DNA of 40,502 nucleotides from Moraxellaceae bacterium UBA2477. Its GTDB lineage: Bacteria; Pseudomonadota; Gammaproteobacteria; Pseudomonadales; Moraxellaceae. A program made the position numbers and the translations under genes. Positions within the stretch are counted from its first letter, which is position 1. Each line of letters starts with the position of its first letter. The stretch is taken from assembly GCA_002342025.1 (NCBI GenBank), contig DDPD01000009.1, forward strand, positions 1 to 40,502, written 5' to 3'. Under the pieces are notes generated by a model. That model was not told the origin of the DNA. It saw nothing but the letters and a program-made list of their open reading frames with translations, and made no database searches. Of the stretch, positions 16,060 through 23,976 are shown one piece after another.

Positions 16060-18069
16060 GTGAACAACCTAAACCCCCGTCAACACGAAGCTGTACTGGC
16101 CATTACCGGCCCGGTATTGGTGTTGGCCGGCGCGGGCTCAGGTAAGACCTCGGTCATCACTCGCAAGATCGCCTACCTCATTCAGGACTGTGGCGTGCCG
16201 GCGCACAAGATTCTCGCCGTGACCTTCACCAACAAAGCCGCGCGAGAAATGAAAGAGCGTGCCGCCAAGCTGGTGCATGGCCCGGAAGCACGCGGCCTCA
16301 TGGTGTCGACCTTTCACACGCTGGGTCTGACTATGCTCAAGCGGCATCCGGAAACGTTTGGCCTGAAAAAGAACTTTTCCATTTTTGATGCTGAAGATTC
16401 GCGCACGCTGCTCGGTGAGCTGCTACACAAAGAAAATGCCAGCGACAAGGTCGACCTCGTTCGGAATCTCATCTCCGGCTATAAAAATGAGTTGTTGCTG
16501 CCCGCCGAAGCGATGAGCCGCGCCGAAACCGATGTTGATGTTTTCGCGGCGACGGTCTATGAGCAATACGAGCGCCATCTGCGCGCGTATAACGCCGTGG
16601 ACTTCGATGATCTGATTGTGCGGCCGACGCTGGCGCTGCAAAACGATGCCGCCTTGCGTGAGCATTGGCAAAACCGCGTGCATTACCTGCTCGTGGACGA
16701 ATACCAAGACACCAACGCCGCCCAGTATTCGATGGTGAAAAACTTGGTCGGCGCACGCGCCACCTTCACCGCCGTGGGTGACGATGACCAGTCGATCTAC
16801 GCCTGGCGTGGTGCGCGACCCGAGAACATGGCGCAGCTGGCGGTGGATTATCCGCAGCTCAAGCTGATCAAGCTGGAGCAGAACTATCGCTCCACCAGCC
16901 GCATTCTCAAGGCCGCCAACGCGGTCATCGCCAACAACCCGCATGTGTTCGAGAAGCAGCTCTGGAGCCAGCACGGCATGGGCGAGCCGATTCGCGTCAT
17001 TCAGTGCGGCAGCGAAGATTCGGAGGCAGAAAAGGTCGCCACCGAGATCCTCAATCACAAGCTCATGCAGCGCACCGAGTTCCGCGATTACGCCGTGCTC
17101 TATCGCGGCAATTTCCAGGCGCGTGTGCTGGAAACCAAGCTACGCGAGTTGCAGATTCCGTACAAAATTTCCGGCGGCCAGTCGTTCTTTGCCCGTTCGG
17201 AAATTAAAGATGTCATGGCTTACTTACGCCTTGTCATCAACCCGGAAGACGACAACGCCTTCCTGCGCATCATTAATACTCCTAAGCGTGAGATTGGCCC
17301 GGCAACCCTGGAGAAGTTGGGCGGTTACGCGCAGCAGCGCGAGTGCGCCATGCTCTTGGCCTGCGACGAGATGGGCTTGGGGCTTCATGTTGGCGAGCGT
17401 GCTCATGGCCGTTTGCAGGATTTCGCGCAATGGCTGCAAGACACTGCGCGTGCCATCATCGATGGTGATGATCCACTTGCCGCGATTAAGCAGATGCTTT
17501 CCGACATTCAATATCAAGACTACCTGCTCGACTCGTCACCCACGCCGCAGGCAGCTGAGCGTCGTATGGAGTCGGTAAACAGTTTCCTGGCTTCGGTGCA
17601 GCGTCTCTGGGACAAGGTCGAAGATGAAGAAGATCGCGACATTGAAGCGGTGATTCGCAAACTGGTCTTGCTAGACCTGCTCGAACAACAAGCCGAAGAA
17701 GATAACAGCGACAAAGTCCAGCTCATGACGCTGCATGCCGCCAAGGGTTTGGAGTTCCCACATGTGACCATGATGGGACTAGAAGAGGACCTGCTGCCGC
17801 ATCGCAACAGCATCGAGTCAGGCACGATCGAAGAAGAGCGCCGTCTCATGTATGTCGGCATCACTCGCGCCAAGCAGACGCTAACCCTGACCTATTCGTC
17901 TAAACGCAAGTTCGGCGGTGAATCCATGCCGACCACGCCCAGCCGCTTCTTAGAAGAGCTACCGGCAGATGAGTTGGAGTGGGAAGGACGCAGCAGTGGC
18001 CGCAGTGTCGAGCAGAAGCAGGCGTTGGGAAATGCCCATCTTTCGAACCTGAAAAACCTCTTCGGCTGA
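16060..18069 (+). CDS. rep: ATP-dependent DNA helicase Rep (UvrD/Rep superfamily 1)
   Basis: A 669-residue 3'-5' helicase with the SF1A motifs in order: Q-motif LNPRQHEAV (4-12), Walker A AGAGSGKT (23-30), motif Ia TFTNKAAREMKER near 55, motif II LLVDEYQDTN near 212, motif III GDDDQSIYAWRGA near 240, motif IV LEQNYRST near 270, motif V LMTLHAAKGLEFPHV near 553 and motif VI EEERRLMYVGITRAK near 590. The short C-terminus and NLNPRQHEAV start fit Rep rather than UvrD or PcrA. Family knowledge: Rep travels with the replicative helicase and clears protein roadblocks. The start is GTG 16060, where homology begins. It is convergent with the cytochrome c5 gene across the 109-base inverted repeat. Confidence 0.94.
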   Translation: MNNLNPRQHEAVLAITGPVLVLAGAGSGKTSVITRKIAYLIQDCGVPAHKILAVTFTNKAAREMKERAAKLVHGPEARGLMVSTFHTLGLTMLKRHPETFGLKKNFSIFDAEDSRTLLGELLHKENASDKVDLVRNLISGYKNELLLPAEAMSRAETDVDVFAATVYEQYERHLRAYNAVDFDDLIVRPTLALQNDAALREHWQNRVHYLLVDEYQDTNAAQYSMVKNLVGARATFTAVGDDDQSIYAWRGARPENMAQLAVDYPQLKLIKLEQNYRSTSRILKAANAVIANNPHVFEKQLWSQHGMGEPIRVIQCGSEDSEAEKVATEILNHKLMQRTEFRDYAVLYRGNFQARVLETKLRELQIPYKISGGQSFFARSEIKDVMAYLRLVINPEDDNAFLRIINTPKREIGPATLEKLGGYAQQRECAMLLACDEMGLGLHVGERAHGRLQDFAQWLQDTARAIIDGDDPLAAIKQMLSDIQYQDYLLDSSPTPQAAERRMESVNSFLASVQRLWDKVEDEEDRDIEAVIRKLVLLDLLEQQAEEDNSDKVQLMTLHAAKGLEFPHVTMMGLEEDLLPHRNSIESGTIEEERRLMYVGITRAKQTLTLTYSSKRKFGGESMPTTPSRFLEELPADELEWEGRSSGRSVEQKQALGNAHLSNLKNLFG

Positions 18070-18101
18070 CTAGATTTCAAGGCAGCAAGGCACACAGGAA
18101 A

Positions 18102-18210
18102 GCGCCGAGGCCGGGCTTAGTCTGCAAACCGTCACGAGCCAAGGATGGCGAGTGTAGCCTTCAGGGAGGGATACACGGCGTGGTTTGTAGACTAAGCCCG
18201 GCCTCGGCGC
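18102..18210. repeat. Long inverted repeat (29-base arms, 28 matched) between convergent genes
   Basis: Arms 18102-18130 and 18182-18210 pair at 28 of 29 positions and enclose 51 bases. The loop holds two smaller symmetries: GCCA-AGGA-TGGC (18138-18149) and GTGTA/TACAC (18152-18156 and 18172-18176). It fills the gap between the stops of rep and the cytochrome gene, so the transcript of either strand would fold into a very stable hairpin. It probably blocks read-through both ways. There is no long T-run. The loop wording (GGATGGCGAGTGTAGCC, CAGGGAGGGAT) resembles intergenic repeats I have seen in other gammaproteobacteria; that is recollection and was not searched. Confidence 0.9.
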
Positions 18211-18223
18211 TTAAGGTTAAACG

Positions 18224-18685
18224 TTACTTAGACTTAGCAATCATCACGTCAACAGCGGCTTTAATTTCATCATCCGAGCAAGTGCCACAGCCGCCCTTGG
18301 CTGGCATGCCACGAATACCGCCGATCGCATGGGTATAGAGCGTGGACTTGCCTTGGGCAATACGTGACCCCCATTGGCCTTTGTTGCCAATGATGGGTGC
18401 GCCCATGACACCAGCATTATGGCAGCCGGCGCATACGGCAGACACAACTTCATCACCGGAGCGAGGTGCGCCACCGGCAGCGGGCGCGGCAGCTACAGCG
18501 GCGGCGCAGGGCTCGCCTTCTAGACAAACACTGCCGGCCATAGTGATGCGTTCAATGATGGCGCGTTGCGAAAAAAGTGAGCGCTCACCCAGCGGACGAT
18601 CAGAAATTTCTTGAGTGGACTTAGCCACGACCGGAGTGGCCAATACAAAACCGACAGCAGCCAACAACATTGCAATCTTTTTCAC
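18224..18685 (-). CDS. Cytochrome c5-like exported monohaem cytochrome c
   Basis: A 153-residue periplasmic or membrane-tethered cytochrome. Residues 1-22 are a signal peptide (MKKIAMLLAAVGFVLATPVVA). An Ala/Gly-rich linker (61-75) precedes the haem domain, with CAGCH (Cys85, Cys88, His89) and the axial Met127 in GIRGMPAKGG. Two further cysteines (133, 136, in GGCGTCSDDEIKAAVDVM) are the extra pair typical of cytochrome c5. The start is GTG 18685, with GAGG five bases upstream; an in-frame ATG at 18826 would place the signal peptide in mid-protein. The family carries electrons between respiratory complexes. A rep/cytochrome c5 neighbourhood is also seen in Pseudomonas as I recall. Confidence 0.9.
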   Translation of the reverse strand: MKKIAMLLAAVGFVLATPVVAKSTQEISDRPLGERSLFSQRAIIERITMAGSVCLEGEPCAAAVAAAPAAGGAPRSGDEVVSAVCAGCHNAGVMGAPIIGNKGQWGSRIAQGKSTLYTHAIGGIRGMPAKGGCGTCSDDEIKAAVDVMIAKSK

Positions 18686-18860
18686 GATAACCTCACTCAA
18701 AAGCCGGAGAGATCGTAGGTGTATCCCACGTTTGCGCGAAGTATAGACGCATTCGTGCAGGCTAAAAAGACTGCCTTGGCGGACAAAGCGAGAACATTCC
18801 GAGCAGTTAGGGGCGCAGGGGTACAATTTTCACTGGCGAAACAGCCACGGACGTCCATAC

Positions 18861-18891
18861 TTGATCGGGTTCTGAGGCTATGTATTACAAT
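18861..18891 (+). promoter_or_regulatory. Candidate promoter for the H-NS-like mini-gene
   Basis: TTGATC (18861-18866) and TACAAT (18886-18891) are separated by 19 bases, a little long. They lie 49 bases before the ATG at 18940. The rest of the 254-base gap 18686-18939 holds no gene that I can support; on the minus strand TATACT (18740-18745) is a possible -10 for the cytochrome gene. Confidence 0.35.
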
Positions 18892-18939
18892 GGCGCTCGT
18901 TCCTTTTGCTATTTAATCCTGAGTACGCGTTAGCCTGTG

Positions 18940-19113
18940 ATGAATTTAGAAGACCTAACACTGGAAGAGCTCGAGGCGCTGGTTGCTGAAGCCAAATCCT
19001 TGTTGAATCAGCATAAAGACAAAGTGCAAAAAAGCCTGCAAAGCGATTTTGCCAAGCTTGCACGTGCAGCGGGCCTGAGCGCGGAGGAATGGCGACTATT
19101 GGTCGGCGAATAG
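18940..19113 (+). CDS. H-NS-family-like mini-protein lacking a DNA-binding domain
   Basis: A 57-residue cytoplasmic protein that begins MNLEDLTLEELEALVAEAKS and ends in ARAAGLSAEEWRLLVGE. The start LxxLTLEELEALxxEA, a charged helix, then LARAAGLSxEE is the pattern of the N-terminal oligomerisation region of H-NS proteins of the Histone_HNS (PF00816) type. The C-terminal DNA-binding segment (GRGRxPxW-like) is absent, and nothing like it is encoded after the stop. It could be a natural dominant-negative partner of full H-NS, like truncated H-NS proteins on mobile DNA, or simply an unrelated short helical protein. No strong ribosome binding site is visible; GTG 18937 is an alternative start one codon earlier. 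It is followed by pstS, 81 bases away. Confidence 0.65.
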   Translation: MNLEDLTLEELEALVAEAKSLLNQHKDKVQKSLQSDFAKLARAAGLSAEEWRLLVGE

Positions 19114-19133
19114 ATCGTCTGATCATTTTTCAG

Positions 19134-19151
19134 CTGTAACAAACCCTTCGT
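19134..19151 (+). promoter_or_regulatory. Weak candidate Pho box upstream of pstS
   Basis: CTGTAAC-AAAC-CCTTCGT matches the PhoB consensus (two CTGTCAT-like 7-mers, 11-base period) at 9 of 14 positions. It lies ten bases before a possible -10 hexamer TATGCT (19161-19166), the usual geometry at PhoB-activated promoters. The second half-site is poor. Confidence 0.35.
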
Positions 19152-19194
19152 CACTGCGTCTATGCTTTGTTAGCAAATAATAAAGGTTAGTCGC

Positions 19195-20013
19195 ATGCGC
19201 GTATCTTCTGTGCTGATTGCACTCTGTTTGTCTTTGCCACTCATTTCTGTATCCGCAACCGCCGCTGACGCGAATAAGCTCACGCTCACGGGCTCCAGTA
19301 CGGTCGCGCCATTGGCAGTGGATTTGGGTAAGCGTTTTGAAAAGCTAAATCCCGGTATTCGCGTGGATGTTCAAGCGGGTGGTTCATCACGGGGGCTAGC
19401 AGATGCGCGCGCGGGCTTGGCTGACATGGGCATGGTGTCGCGTGCACTCAAGCCCGAAGAATCAGATCTTTCCAGCTATGTCTTAGCGTTAGATGGCATC
19501 ACCATCATTCTGCATAAAAGCAATCCGGTAAAAGCACTGAGCAATGAGCAGATTGTTGCGATTTATACCGGCCAAATTTCCAACTGGAAAGCAGTCGGCG
19601 GAAAAGACCAGCCCATCACTATCGTCAATAAGGCCGAAGGACGTTCAACCTTGGAGCTGTTCCTGCAGTACTTCAAGCTGAAGTCTCCGGATGTCAAAGC
19701 GCAGGTGGTGATTGGCGACAATCAGCAGGGCATTAAGACCGTTTCCGGAAATCCGGGGGCGATAGGCTATGTCTCAATCGGTGCGGCGGAATACGAGGAA
19801 GAGGGCGGCACACCCATTAAGCTGTTACCGATTAATGGCGTGGCTGCAACGGTTGCCAATGTTCGCAATCGCAGCTTTCCCTTGTCGCGACCACTCGTTC
19901 TTGTCACGCGTGCGCCGGCCACTGGCTTGACTAAGCGCTTCATAGGCTTCGCGCAGAGCCGTCACGTGTATGACCTGATTCAGGATCAGTTCTTTGTCCC
20001 CGTCGCACACTGA
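19195..20013 (+). CDS. pstS: PstS phosphate-binding periplasmic protein
   Basis: A 272-residue exported protein. The signal peptide covers residues 1-24 (MRVSSVLIALCLSLPLISVS..., cut near ATAA-D). Phosphate-contacting loops are visible: TGSSTVAPL (32-40), QAGGSSRGLADARAGLADMGMVSR (60-83, in part) and AEGRSTLELF near 147-156. It is shorter than E. coli PstS (346) and belongs to the compact PstS-like group common in archaea and many proteobacteria. AAAGG precedes ATG 19195. It delivers phosphate to PstC/PstA. It is first in a pstSCAB operon and overlaps pstC by 20 bases. Confidence 0.93.
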   Translation: MRVSSVLIALCLSLPLISVSATAADANKLTLTGSSTVAPLAVDLGKRFEKLNPGIRVDVQAGGSSRGLADARAGLADMGMVSRALKPEESDLSSYVLALDGITIILHKSNPVKALSNEQIVAIYTGQISNWKAVGGKDQPITIVNKAEGRSTLELFLQYFKLKSPDVKAQVVIGDNQQGIKTVSGNPGAIGYVSIGAAEYEEEGGTPIKLLPINGVAATVANVRNRSFPLSRPLVLVTRAPATGLTKRFIGFAQSRHVYDLIQDQFFVPVAH

Positions 20014-20839
20014 AGTCTGGCTATCACGGTCGCTCTGGCTGCTGGCCAGCAGTGCGGTGGCATTGCTGCTGTTGATATTTCTGTTTTTGATCAATGAGTC
20101 GCGATTAGCCGTGGTCGATGGCCATTGGCTACGCTTCTTTAATTCCCCGGGTTGGTTTCCCAGTGCCGGGCAGTTCAATCTGTGGCCCATGTTACTGGCG
20201 ACCGTGTTAGCCACGTTGGGTGCTCTGGTTTTAGCGGTTCCTATGGGTCTAGCTGCCGCACTCTTTGTCAGCTTCTTCGCCCCAGCGCCATTAGCCTCCA
20301 CCTTTCGTCGTTTGTTGATGTTGTTGGCGGGTATTCCGTCGGTGGTCTATGGCTTGTGGGGCCTGACCGTATTAGTCCCGTTAATTACGCGTGTAGCGCC
20401 GCCTGGTGCCAGCTTGCTCGCGGCCATGTTGATTTTAGCGGTGATGATTTTGCCCACGGTGGCGTTGACCAGTGAGGCGGCGCTACGAACCGTGCCTGTG
20501 AATTATTGGCGCGGCGGGCAAGCGTTGGGGCTGTCGGCGCAAGCCATCTTGCTCAAAATTGCCCTGCCAGCGGCGCGAACCGGCATAGTGGCAGGCGTGC
20601 TATTAGCGACTACGCGAGCCCTAGGTGAAACTATGGCGGTGCTGATGGTCGCGGGTAATGTGGTGCAGGTGCCGGGTAGCATCTTCGATTCCGTACGTGT
20701 GTTGACTGCCAATATTGCCTTGGAAATGGCCTATGCCACCGAAGCCCATCGTGCCAGTTTGTATGTCAGCAGCTTGATGCTGACACTGGTTGTGGTGGCC
20801 ATTGTGCTCCTCGGTCGGCGCTTGGAGGCTAAGCAATGA
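19994..20839 (+). CDS. pstC: PstC phosphate ABC transporter permease
   Basis: A 281-residue inner-membrane permease with about six transmembrane helices. It has the ABC permease EAA-like loop EAALRTVPVNYWRGGQALGLSAQAILLKIALPAA (170-203, quoted in part elsewhere), including the conserved ALGLS. It also has LAGIPSVVYGLWGL near 112-125, the PstC/PstA signature. The start is TTG 19994 inside the pstS 3' end, with AGGA nine bases upstream; no better start is available without losing the first helix. Its stop overlaps the pstA start (ATGA), so translation is coupled. With PstA it forms the phosphate channel. Confidence 0.92.
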   Translation: MSPSHTEVWLSRSLWLLASSAVALLLLIFLFLINESRLAVVDGHWLRFFNSPGWFPSAGQFNLWPMLLATVLATLGALVLAVPMGLAAALFVSFFAPAPLASTFRRLLMLLAGIPSVVYGLWGLTVLVPLITRVAPPGASLLAAMLILAVMILPTVALTSEAALRTVPVNYWRGGQALGLSAQAILLKIALPAARTGIVAGVLLATTRALGETMAVLMVAGNVVQVPGSIFDSVRVLTANIALEMAYATEAHRASLYVSSLMLTLVVVAIVLLGRRLEAKQ

Positions 20840-21702
20840 CGGCGTGGCGGAGTTTGGCTTCTCGACGCTACAGTGATCATGTATTGGGCGCTTTGGTGTG
20901 GCTAAGCGCCGCCATTATTGCGGGCTTTTTTGTGTGGCTATTGGCCGATATGGCCAGCCAGGGCCTTGAGCGTGTGAGCTGGGACTTTCTCACCACGGAG
21001 CCGGAGCGATCGGGCCGGCGTGGCGGCATCGCACCGATGTTGGTGTCGACGCTGGTCGTGCTGGCCATTACGTTTGTGGTGGCCGTACCGTTGGGTTTGG
21101 CAACGGCAATTTGGCTGAGCGAATTTACGCGAGCGAATAGCCTCAGCGCAGCGGCTATTCGCTTTAGCCTAGATGTTCTGGCTGGAGTGCCCTCCATAGT
21201 TTATGGCCTGTTTGGCAGCGCCTTCTTTTGTGTCTGGTTAGGGCTGGGCTACTCCTTGCTGGCGGGCGGCCTGACGCTGGCCTGCATGGTTCTGCCCATT
21301 CTGATCCGGACCAGCGAAGCGGGTTTGGCCGCGGCACCGGATGACTGGCGTCAGGGCGCTGCCGCGTTGGGATTAACACGCTGGGCCGCGTTACGGTATT
21401 TGCTATTGCCGGCGGCGGCTCCGGCGCTGACCGCCGGATTGATGTTGGGCATAGGCCGTGCGCTGGCAGAAACGGCTGTGTTGCTCTTTACCAGTGGCTA
21501 TGTCGATCGGATGCCCTCGTCGTGGCTGGATTCCGGTCGCGTGTTGGCCGTGCATATTTTTGACTTATCGATGAATGTGACCGGAGGTGACCAAGCGGCC
21601 TACGGAACGGCGCTGGTGTTGCTGGCGTTGCTGCTGGTGGTAAATGGCCTGGCCATCGCCCTGTCTGATCGTTGGCTTGCCCGGAGAATAACGCACGCAT
21701 GA
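20836..21702 (+). CDS. pstA: PstA phosphate ABC transporter permease
   Basis: A 288-residue inner-membrane permease with about six helices. LAGVPSIVYGLFGSAFF near 119-135 is the PstA version of the signature also seen in PstC, and the EAA loop appears as EAGLAAAPDDWRQGAAALGLTRWAALRYLLLP near 155-186. A GRALAETAVLLFTSG segment near 206-220 matches the PstA C-terminal half. ATG 20836 overlaps the pstC stop, and its own TGA overlaps the pstB ATG, so pstC, pstA and pstB form a tightly coupled unit. Confidence 0.92.
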   Translation: MTAWRSLASRRYSDHVLGALVWLSAAIIAGFFVWLLADMASQGLERVSWDFLTTEPERSGRRGGIAPMLVSTLVVLAITFVVAVPLGLATAIWLSEFTRANSLSAAAIRFSLDVLAGVPSIVYGLFGSAFFCVWLGLGYSLLAGGLTLACMVLPILIRTSEAGLAAAPDDWRQGAAALGLTRWAALRYLLLPAAAPALTAGLMLGIGRALAETAVLLFTSGYVDRMPSSWLDSGRVLAVHIFDLSMNVTGGDQAAYGTALVLLALLLVVNGLAIALSDRWLARRITHA

Positions 21703-22538
21703 ACACGCCACTTGATAGCGCCACCAGTTATACCGTTAGCGAGCTTCGTCAGCAGGCGGCGTGCTGCGTGCCACAAGCCCATCTGGCGATTCACAATCTG
21801 AGTGTTCGTTATGGCCCGAAAACAGTTCTAAACGGCGTGTCGTTGGCAATTCAGCGAGGCTGTATCACGGCGCTGATTGGCCCTTCGGGCTGTGGCAAGA
21901 CTAGCTTCTTGTCGAGCTTGAACCGGTTGGTGGACATGGTGCCGGGCTGTGCCGTGAACGGCAGTATTCTGCTCGATGGCGAAGAGATCCTGACATCGAA
22001 AACCGATGTGCTGATGCTGCGTCGCCGCATCGGCATGATTTTCCAGCGACCTAATCCCTTTCCCTTATCGATACGCCGAAATCTCGACATGCCGCTACAA
22101 GAGCACGGCTTTAAGGATAAGGCAGATCGCGAACGTCGCATCGAGCAAGCCTTGCGCGATGTGGGACTTTGGCAAGAGGTGTCTGACCGTTTGGATGCGC
22201 CAGCTTTGGGGCTGTCCGGCGGGCAGCAGCAGCGGCTTTGTATTGCGCGGGCATTGGTGTTGGAACCAGAGATTCTGCTGATGGATGAGCCCTGCAGTGC
22301 GCTCGATCCGATCTCGTCGGGTGTGGTTGAAGATCTGATTTTGCGTTTGGGCGGGAGTTACACCGTGGTCATCGTGACGCACAATTTGGCTCAGGCGCGC
22401 CGCATCGCCAATTACACCGCATTTTTCTGGACGCAAAATCACGTCGGTCAACTCATTGAGTTTGGTGCGTGTGAGCAGCTTTTTGAAGCGCCTGTGGATG
22501 CCCTAACTGCCGCTTACATTAATGGCATTCGGGGCTAA
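21699..22538 (+). CDS. pstB: PstB phosphate ABC transporter ATPase
   Basis: A 279-residue cytoplasmic ATPase that powers phosphate import. Walker A GPSGCGKT is at 61-68, the Q-loop FQRPNPFPLSI at 115-125 carries the RPNPFP sequence typical of PstB, the signature LSGGQQQRLCIARAL is at 172-186, Walker B ILLMDEP at 192-198, and the H-loop VTHNLAQARRIA follows near 220-231. ATG 21699 overlaps the pstA stop; an in-frame TTG at 21672 would add nine residues. phoU, which usually follows pstB, is absent: the next gene is msrA on the other strand. Confidence 0.94.
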   Translation: MNTPLDSATSYTVSELRQQAACCVPQAHLAIHNLSVRYGPKTVLNGVSLAIQRGCITALIGPSGCGKTSFLSSLNRLVDMVPGCAVNGSILLDGEEILTSKTDVLMLRRRIGMIFQRPNPFPLSIRRNLDMPLQEHGFKDKADRERRIEQALRDVGLWQEVSDRLDAPALGLSGGQQQRLCIARALVLEPEILLMDEPCSALDPISSGVVEDLILRLGGSYTVVIVTHNLAQARRIANYTAFFWTQNHVGQLIEFGACEQLFEAPVDALTAAYINGIRG

Positions 22539-22567
22539 GCCGGCGCTGCTAGCGCAGCAGTGCCGGC
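22539..22567 (+). terminator. Stem-loop after pstB
   Basis: GCCGGCGCTGCT and AGCAGTGCCGGC form a 12-bp stem with one G·U pair and the loop AGCGC, starting one base after the pstB stop codon. No T-run follows, so it may act as a 3' stabilising hairpin or a Rho-assisted end instead of a classical terminator. Confidence 0.55.
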
Positions 22568-22593
22568 CCACAATTTAGCGTTTATCTGGCTGA

Positions 22594-22616
22594 GCTTATG
22601 CACGGGCGTCATAAGC
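22594..22616 (-). terminator. Stem-loop after msrA
   Basis: GCTTATG and CATAAGC form a perfect 7-bp stem with a nine-base loop, six bases past the msrA stop on the minus strand. Only a weak T-tract follows. Together with the pstB hairpin it separates two convergent transcripts. Confidence 0.4.
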
Positions 22617-22621
22617 CCACG

Positions 22622-23158
22622 TTAGCGATCGGCACCGGGCCCAAATAGCTTGCGGTACTTGGCTACTTTCGGACTCACCACCATGCGGCAATACCCCTGC
22701 CCTGGATTACGGCGGAAGTAGTCTTGGTGATACTCCTCGGCGTCATAAAATGGCACAGCAGGACTGACTTCAGTCACGATGGGGTTGTCAAACAGCTGAG
22801 CGTGTTTGAGCTGCTCAATAAAGGCTTCCACGGCTACGCGCTGGGCATCATCGCCACAAAAAATCACCGAGCGATATTGCGTACCGGTATCGGCACCTTG
22901 GCGATTCAACGTGGTTGGGTCGTGGATGGTGAAGAAAATCTCAAGCAAGCGTTCAAGGCTGGTTTGATCGGCATCGAAGCGTAATTTCACCACTTCGGCA
23001 TGGCCAGTGGCTCCGCTGCATATTTGCTCATAACTGGGATTAGGTCGGGCGCCGCCCGCATAGCCCGAGGTGCATTCGAGCACACCGGGTACTTCACGAT
23101 AAACCGCATCCAGACACCAGAAGCAGCCGCCGCCAAGTATAAGTTGAGCTTCTTTCAT
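22622..23158 (-). CDS. msrA: Peptide-methionine (S)-S-oxide reductase MsrA
   Basis: A 178-residue cytoplasmic repair enzyme that reduces methionine-S-sulfoxide in proteins using thioredoxin. The catalytic motif GGCFWC is at residues 10-15 (nucleophile Cys12). Further family blocks are SGYAGG (31-36), SGATGHAEVV near 48-57, FFTIHDPTTLNRQGADTGTQYRS near 75-97 and EEYHQDYF near 141-148. Additional cysteines, including one in GYCRMVV near the C-terminus, can act in resolution. The start ATG 23158 is preceded by AAGGGC. It is a single-domain MsrA with no MsrB fusion. An unlinked stress-repair gene; convergent with pstB. Confidence 0.95.
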   Translation of the reverse strand: MKEAQLILGGGCFWCLDAVYREVPGVLECTSGYAGGARPNPSYEQICSGATGHAEVVKLRFDADQTSLERLLEIFFTIHDPTTLNRQGADTGTQYRSVIFCGDDAQRVAVEAFIEQLKHAQLFDNPIVTEVSPAVPFYDAEEYHQDYFRRNPGQGYCRMVVSPKVAKYRKLFGPGADR

Positions 23159-23244
23159 GATCTTGCCCTTGCTTGCACATCGTCAGTAGAGTCTGCATTC
23201 TGCGCTGACTGAATTCTGTTGCCCAGCGCACAAACGAGCTTGCT

Positions 23245-23976
23245 ATGACCTATTTGCCTCATCTGCCAGAAGACCTGCCCGAGCATCCACCCGGTTGGCG
23301 AGAGGTGGTGGCAGAAAGCCGATTTGCCCTGGAGTGGTTGCGCGCTAAGCGCTTGGGCGATCGCGTGCTTCAAGGTCTTGAGCGCGGTGATGGCCAGTCG
23401 CTGATGTTATTGCCCGGCTATGGCGCAGATGAGAAAGCCATGAACAGTCTAGCGACGCGACTGCGCCAGCTTGGCTATGTGGTGAGCCATTGGGGGCAGG
23501 GCAAAAACAACGGAGCCGTGCATAAGTTATTGCCCAGGCTTAAGCAGAAGATTCAAGACCAAGTTCAACACAGTGGTCAGCCCATCACGCTCATCGGCTG
23601 GAGTTTGGGGGGATACATTGCGCGTGAGCTGGCGCGAGATCTGCCTGAGCACATCGCGGGTGTTATTACGCTGGGCTCGCCGGCGGTTGGTGGCCCGAAA
23701 TACACCATCACCGCAGCAGCTTATCGTAAGAAAGGCTTTAATTTGGATGTGATTGAGACCGAAATGGCAAAGCGCGATGGCATCCCTATTCTCTGCCCCT
23801 TAACGGTGGTCTTCAGTAGGGTAGATGGGATCGTGAGCTGGCCTGCCACGCTCGACCGCCTCACTCCGCAGGCACGTCATGTTGAGGTGCACAGCTCGCA
23901 CATTGGGCTGGTGTACGATGCCGAGGTGTTTCGCACCATCGCCAAAGTGCTCGTTGATCAGCGCGCTAAGCCTTAA
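23245..23976 (+). CDS. Alpha/beta-hydrolase, lipase/esterase-like
   Basis: A 243-residue hydrolase. The nucleophile elbow is GWSLGG (Ser120), the likely acid is Asp194 in FSRVDGIVSW, and the likely base is His219 in HSSHIGLVYD, a complete catalytic triad in the expected order. The oxyanion region is LLPGYGADEKAM (55-66). There is no signal peptide. The GSPAVGGPKYT segment after the fourth strand resembles lipases/PGAP1-like hydrolases that release acyl chains, but the substrate cannot be assigned. No strong ribosome binding site precedes ATG 23245. Its last four bases overlap the end of the convergent ygiQ gene. Confidence 0.85.
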   Translation: MTYLPHLPEDLPEHPPGWREVVAESRFALEWLRAKRLGDRVLQGLERGDGQSLMLLPGYGADEKAMNSLATRLRQLGYVVSHWGQGKNNGAVHKLLPRLKQKIQDQVQHSGQPITLIGWSLGGYIARELARDLPEHIAGVITLGSPAVGGPKYTITAAAYRKKGFNLDVIETEMAKRDGIPILCPLTVVFSRVDGIVSWPATLDRLTPQARHVEVHSSHIGLVYDAEVFRTIAKVLVDQRAKP

